From assembly GCA_015066955.1 (NCBI GenBank), contig SVNJ01000004.1, positions 1-34,706 of the forward strand: a stretch of 34,706 nt of DNA, given 5' to 3'. This DNA is from Ruminococcus sp. (GTDB taxonomy: Bacteria; Bacillota; Clostridia; Oscillospirales; Ruminococcaceae). The notes below the pieces were generated by a model. The model ran no database searches. It was not told the DNA's origin and was given only the letters and a program-made list of their open reading frames with translations. Within the stretch, counting starts at the first letter, position 1. The number at the start of each line of letters is the position of its first letter. Below, one piece after another: positions 31,657 through 34,706 of this stretch. Both the position numbers and the translations under genes were made by a program.

Positions 31657-32166
31657 ATGGGTTTCAAAAAGGTACAGCTTTCAGAGCTGAATTTCAATCC
31701 GTTCACGCTTATTGGTAAGCAGTGGATGCTTCTGACGGGAGGTAATAAGGAAAAGTTCAATACTATGACAGCATCGTGGGGACAGCTCGGAGTTCTCTGG
31801 AACAAGGACATTCTCACCTGCTACATCAGACCAAACAGGTACACATACGAATTCGTTGAAAACGGCGAGTACTTTACCGCATCGTTTCTCGGTGAGCAGT
31901 ACAGAGACGCACTTAAGCTTTGCGGTGCAAAGTCGGGAAGAGACTGCGACAAGGCTAAGGAAGCAGGCATTACACCTGTTGAGCTTGACGGCTGTGTCGG
32001 CTTTGATGAGGCTGATATGGTGTTTGTCTGCAGAAAGCTTTACGCAGGCGGAATCAAGGCTGATTCATTCCTTACGGATGAAGGTCTTGCAGAAAAATTC
32101 TATGGCTCAGACCCGCTTCACAAGGCTTATATTGCGGAAATTACCGCTGTTTATGTAAAGGAATAA
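31657..32166 (+). CDS. flavin reductase-like (FMN-binding split barrel) protein
   Basis: A 169-residue protein of the flavin-reductase-like domain family. These bind FMN and reduce it, or act as small flavoproteins, in the cytoplasm. Family signs are the early strands TLIGKQWMLLTGG, then NTMTASWGQLGVLWNKDILT, CYIRPNRYTYEFV with ENGEYFTASFL, and the pair LCGAKSGRDCDK and VELDGCVGFDEADMVFVC. The native substrate is unknown. The ribosome site is GAAAGGAAGATTATC. It sits alone between spo0A and a terminator. Confidence 0.83.
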   Translation: MGFKKVQLSELNFNPFTLIGKQWMLLTGGNKEKFNTMTASWGQLGVLWNKDILTCYIRPNRYTYEFVENGEYFTASFLGEQYRDALKLCGAKSGRDCDKAKEAGITPVELDGCVGFDEADMVFVCRKLYAGGIKADSFLTDEGLAEKFYGSDPLHKAYIAEITAVYVKE

Positions 32167-32169
32167 TAT

Positions 32170-32199
32170 AAAGGGCGGACACGTACGTGTTCGCCCTTT
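32170..32199. terminator. bidirectional terminator
   Basis: A 13-bp stem AAAGGGCGGACAC/GTGTTCGCCCTTT (32170-32182, 32187-32199) with one G-T pair and loop GTAC. It lies between the flavin reductase gene and the convergent 72-residue protein gene. Confidence 0.85.
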
Positions 32200-32204
32200 A
32201 AATA

Positions 32205-32423
32205 TTACTTCTTTCCGAAAAGTCCGCCGATTTTATCCTTGATATCGTCGAGTGAAACCTTAGCCTTAACGCCGTCAACGATTGATTCAAGCTTGTCATC
32301 GGGAAGGTCAACACCGATTACGCCCTCAACGGCCTTTACGGGATTATCCTTGAAATCCTTTGCAAAATCCTTGTCATTCTTTACCTTATCAACGAGTTCT
32401 TCAATTTTTTCTTTGATATCCAT
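32205..32423 (-). CDS. 72-residue helical protein, unknown function
   Basis: A small, highly charged protein: MDIKEKIEELVDKVKNDK, DNPVKAVEGVIGVDLPDDKL, ending DKIGGLFGKK. The LPDDKLESIVDG segment recalls the leader region of Nif11/NHLP-type peptide precursors. However, the C-terminus has no Cys and few Ser/Thr to modify, and no modifying enzyme is nearby, so I do not call it a RiPP. It has a clear ribosome site (ATAAGGAGTAATTATC) and its own good promoter, so it is a real and probably well-expressed gene. Related short proteins seem common in clostridia (recalled). Confidence 0.75.
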   Translation of the reverse strand: MDIKEKIEELVDKVKNDKDFAKDFKDNPVKAVEGVIGVDLPDDKLESIVDGVKAKVSLDDIKDKIGGLFGKK

Positions 32424-32471
32424 GATAATTACTCCTTATGTAAAAATATCAGTATCCATGATACTACACTG

Positions 32472-32500
32472 ATTGTACCATAAAATCAACGAAAAATCAA
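32472..32500 (-). promoter_or_regulatory. promoter of the 72-residue protein gene
   Basis: On the minus strand TTGATT (complement of 32495-32500), 17 nt, TACAAT (complement of 32472-32477). Confidence 0.65.
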
Positions 32501-32542
32501 TACCATTCTTGAAAATTATGACAAAAATTCCAAATATATAAT

Positions 32543-32586
32543 AAAAGCCGTACATACACCTTTAAGGTTATATGTACGGCTTTTTT
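32543..32586. terminator. terminator hairpin downstream of the 175-residue membrane protein gene
   Basis: A 14-bp stem AAAAGCCGTACATA/TATGTACGGCTTTT (32543-32556, 32571-32584) with a 14-nt loop. T residues follow on both strands, the plus strand being stronger. Confidence 0.8.
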
Positions 32587-32642
32587 CGACCTTATATAAA
32601 ATTTCCCGTCAGCGGAAAGGGACGCTTTTTACGCATTGATAC

Positions 32643-33170
32643 CTATATAATAGGAGGTGCGGGTTCGTTTTCCTTTTCCTTTTTAAGGCGACGCTTTTCA
32701 CGTCTTGCTTCGGCAGCCTCATAGGAGAAAAACTGCACAAGGGCAATGAAAACCGCAAGTACAACGGGTATAATTACAGGGATAACTCTTGATATGTACA
32801 TATCGCTTATGGGTGACATTGTGTATTTATCGCTCCAGCCGCTGCGGTCTGCGTGGTCTGCAAGGAGATACAGCATATACATACAAAGTGCAAATCCCGA
32901 TACTGTAAAGGACAAAGACGCTATATTCTTTTTAATGCAGGCGAGTACTCCGCCCGTTACCATAAATATTCCCGAAAGTATGAACAGAATACCGACCACT
33001 GTAAGCTTTGTGCCGTAGCTTTTGTGGTTGTAGATAAGTCCTGCACCTACCATGCATACGATAAATACCGATAAAACAACGGTAAGTATCATCATAATCC
33101 ATTTCAGCACATATATTACTGGGTGACGTTTTAACGTGCGTGAAGGGATGCTGTGTGTATTTTTTTTCAT
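32643..33170 (-). CDS. four-span membrane protein, unknown function
   Basis: A 175-residue protein with a basic N-terminus (SRTLKRHP) and four hydrophobic segments at about 18-46, 55-77, 84-105 and 125-148. A short outer loop (DHADRSGWSDKYTM) lies between the third and fourth. A charged tail, ARREKRRLKKEKEN, follows and ends PAPPII. It is not a family I recognise. ATG 33170 follows TTCAGGAGTCAGAAT. It is divergent from spoIVB, so the 158-bp gap carries promoters for both. Nothing ties it directly to sporulation beyond position. Confidence 0.7.
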   Translation of the reverse strand: MKKNTHSIPSRTLKRHPVIYVLKWIMMILTVVLSVFIVCMVGAGLIYNHKSYGTKLTVVGILFILSGIFMVTGGVLACIKKNIASLSFTVSGFALCMYMLYLLADHADRSGWSDKYTMSPISDMYISRVIPVIIPVVLAVFIALVQFFSYEAAEARREKRRLKKEKENEPAPPII

Positions 33171-33242
33171 ATTCTGACTCCTGAAAAATTAATGGTATGA
33201 AATAAGCCAGAGACTATAAAAAATTCTGTGACTTATTCTCTT

Positions 33243-33271
33243 TTATAAAAAACATCTTTCCGATAATACTA
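33243..33271 (+). promoter_or_regulatory. possible forespore (sigma-G-type) promoter of spoIVB
   Basis: TTATA (33243-33247), 17 nt, AATACTA (33265-33271). The sigma-G consensus is about GNATR-N17/18-CATNNTA, so each box has one mismatch. No good sigma-A pair lies here. spoIVB is sigma-G dependent in Bacillus subtilis, which agrees. Confidence 0.45.
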
Positions 33272-33328
33272 TTGATGTGTCATTCATCAAACAAAATGCA
33301 GAAAACTCTTATCGAAAGGAAGGATAAA

Positions 33329-34558
33329 ATGCAAATTAAAAGAAAAATTTTAAAATCGACCGCAATGCTATTATCTGCGTCGCTCATTGGTTTATTCGCA
33401 GCAGCGGAGTATTATTCCGCAAAGCTTCCCGACACAATCACAACCGATACAGGTACAGCGGTGCATATTGCCGAATTCCCTGAAATAACCTGTGGAAGTC
33501 TTTCGGACGGTGCAGTTGCCGTTTCCGATACATTCCCTGCTTCTTCAAGGGTTACGCTCAGCCTTTTCGGTGCAATTCCCGTAAAAAATGTTGAGGTGCG
33601 TGAGGAAGAAGCCCCGACGCTTATTGCAGGCGGCACACCCTTTGGCATAAAGCTTCTTATGGAAGGCGTTATGGTGACAAAGCTTGGAGATATTGAGGAT
33701 GTAAGCGGTGATATGCGATGTCCTGCGGAAGAGGCAGGTATTGAAGTAGGCGATGTGATTCGCTTTATAGATAATGTGCCCGTTACATCAAACAGTCAGA
33801 TTCAGGAAATAATCAGCGGAAGCAGCGGACGCACTCTTAAGGTCACGATAAACCGCAGCGGAAAAGAATTCACCGCACTTCTTGACCCTGTTTTCACTAA
33901 AAGCGAGCGTTGCTGGCGAGGGGGAATGTGGGTGCGAGACAGCATTGCAGGCATCGGCACTATGACCTTTGTAAACAAGGAAACGGGTGAATTTGCGGGT
34001 CTCGGTCACCCTATATGCGATTCCGATACAGGCGAAACCGTAACCATATCAAGCGGCGAGGCTGTACCTGTTGAAATAACGGAAGCGGTAAAGGGCGAGA
34101 CTGGTATTCCCGGCGAGCTTAAAGGCAGGTTCACCTCGTCTGATACGCTCGGTATACTTGAACGCAACAACGACTGCGGAATATTCGGTACGCTTACCGA
34201 AGACGTTTACAGCAGCTGCTGTACAGACGGCGAGGAATACAAAATGGGATACTGTCAGGAAATTGAAACGGGCGAGGCATATATTCTTACAACTGTTTCG
34301 GGCAGTGTTCCCGAAAGGTATACCATAGAAATTGAAAGCATTGACTATACGGGCAAGGACTCCACGAAAAATATGATAATCCGCATAACCGACCCTGAGC
34401 TTCTTGAAAAGACAGGCGGTATAGTGCAGGGCATGAGCGGAAGCCCTATAATACAGAACAACAAGCTTATAGGTGCGGTGACACACGTATTTATAGCCGA
34501 CCCCACAAAGGGTTACGGAATATTTGCGGAGAACATGGCAGACTATCTCTGCGGATAA
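33329..34558 (+). CDS. spoIVB: SpoIVB signalling serine peptidase
   Basis: Secreted from the forespore, SpoIVB cleaves SpoIVFA to trigger sigma-K activation in the mother cell. The 409 residues comprise an N-terminal membrane/signal segment (about 8-27), a PDZ domain (VMVTKLGDIEDV to VIRFIDNVPVTSNSQI) and an S55 peptidase domain. The expected triad is present: His in AGLGHPICD, Asp in ITDPELLEK, and Ser in VQGMSGSPI, the Asp preceding the Ser by 15 residues as in Bacillus (D363, S378). The C-terminus has GAVTHVFIADPTKGYG. ATG 33329 is chosen over an in-frame TTG 57 nt upstream because GAAAGGAAGGATAAA precedes it. spo0A is about 2 kb upstream instead of directly downstream. Confidence 0.93.
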   Translation: MQIKRKILKSTAMLLSASLIGLFAAAEYYSAKLPDTITTDTGTAVHIAEFPEITCGSLSDGAVAVSDTFPASSRVTLSLFGAIPVKNVEVREEEAPTLIAGGTPFGIKLLMEGVMVTKLGDIEDVSGDMRCPAEEAGIEVGDVIRFIDNVPVTSNSQIQEIISGSSGRTLKVTINRSGKEFTALLDPVFTKSERCWRGGMWVRDSIAGIGTMTFVNKETGEFAGLGHPICDSDTGETVTISSGEAVPVEITEAVKGETGIPGELKGRFTSSDTLGILERNNDCGIFGTLTEDVYSSCCTDGEEYKMGYCQEIETGEAYILTTVSGSVPERYTIEIESIDYTGKDSTKNMIIRITDPELLEKTGGIVQGMSGSPIIQNNKLIGAVTHVFIADPTKGYGIFAENMADYLCG

Positions 34559-34564
34559 TATCCT

Positions 34565-34600
34565 TAAGGCAACGCCGCACAATCTTTGTGCGGTACTGCC
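34565..34600. repeat. 36-bp derivative of the MITE-like element
   Basis: TAAGGCAACGCCGCACAA followed almost at once by TTGTGCGGTACTGCC: both ends of the 31310-31487 element fused, with the interior gone. It lies 7 bp after the spoIVB stop and can form a hairpin, so it may act as a terminator stem. Confidence 0.5.
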
Positions 34601-34614
34601 ATATAAAACAAAAG

Positions 34615-34641
34615 CGGGCGTTACAATGTAACGCCCCGACA
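34615..34641 (-). repeat. 27-nt hairpin of the TGYAGGGG family, inverted copy
   Basis: Read on the minus strand it begins TGTCGGGG and ends CCCG, around the stem GGGCGTTACA/TGTAACGCCC (34616-34625, 34627-34636 on plus). Ends and length match the copies at 1901 and 31567. It lies between spoIVB and the convergent partial gene. Confidence 0.5.
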
Positions 34642-34654
34642 GGTTCAGAACCTA

Positions 34655-34706
34655 TTATCTGTTTTCTTCGCTGAAACCGTTGTCAACGAGCTCTACGAGA
34701 GCATCA
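34655..34706 (-). CDS. 3' end of an unidentified gene
   Basis: Only the last 16 codons and the TAA stop (complement of 34655-34657) are in the window. The peptide ends DALVELVDNGFSEENR. Too little remains to assign a family. The frame is supported by its natural-looking codon use and by its position behind a shared terminator-like region. Confidence 0.45.
   Translation of the reverse strand, partial: DALVELVDNGFSEENR

Noticed and set aside
32205-32423. A RiPP precursor peptide
   Set aside because: The C-terminus has no plausible core residues and there is no modification enzyme, protease or exporter in the neighbourhood.

Overview
The window looks like chromosomal DNA of a spore-forming, anaerobic, low-to-mid GC Firmicute, most like Ruminococcus or a relative in the Oscillospiraceae. 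The reasons are three sporulation genes (gpr, spo0A, spoIVB), a ferredoxin-linked transhydrogenase (nfnAB) next to rex, strong AGGAGG-type ribosome binding sites, near-consensus sigma-A promoters with 17-nt spacers, and short interspersed repeats that I recall from ruminococcal genomes. The genus is an inference. No tRNA, rRNA, CRISPR array, phage or complete insertion sequence was found.

Layout. 1-360: the start of a secreted protein on the minus strand with its own promoter. It meets a MurF-type ligase that has lost its N-terminus, so position ~360 is a junction or a contig artefact. 397-5756: murF-like, ddl, a DUF3592-like membrane protein, a sugar O-acetyltransferase and a LysR regulator. 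6041-8898: nfnA-nfnB-rex, a redox operon ending in its likely regulator. 9016-10203 (minus): a VanY-type DD-carboxypeptidase. 10743-13682: a zinc-ribbon protein with long Met/Gln/Pro repeats, mscL, and a membrane-anchored copy of the SecD P1 head domain. 13720-15093: gpr diverging from rpsT, a pair also adjacent in Bacillus. 15302-19484: a YfhO-family membrane protein and a PlsC-type acyltransferase. 19534-24995: a uridine-kinase-like protein, a TIM-barrel isomerase, nrdR, two small membrane or secreted proteins, an RsuA-type pseudouridine synthase and an orphan sugar-ABC ATPase.

24996-25348 is an AT-rich gap with a cluster of DnaA-box-like sites, followed by a lipoprotein gene. 25879-30418 is a three-gene unit behind a perfect consensus promoter: a zinc-ribbon multi-span membrane protein, a zinc-ribbon/one-TM/beta-propeller protein, and a HAD-fold protein whose catalytic aspartates are altered. 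This is the most plausible undescribed system here, perhaps an envelope-sensing module; its function is unknown.

30557-34558 holds spo0A, then a flavin reductase, two small minus-strand genes, and spoIVB. In most sporulators spoIVB lies directly upstream of spo0A; here the order is reversed and about 2 kb is interposed. A 178-bp inverted-repeat (MITE-like) element begins at the spo0A stop codon, and a 36-bp derivative lies just past spoIVB. Three copies of a 27-28-nt hairpin with conserved ends and differing but paired stems occur near these places. The window closes in the 3' end of an unidentified minus-strand gene.
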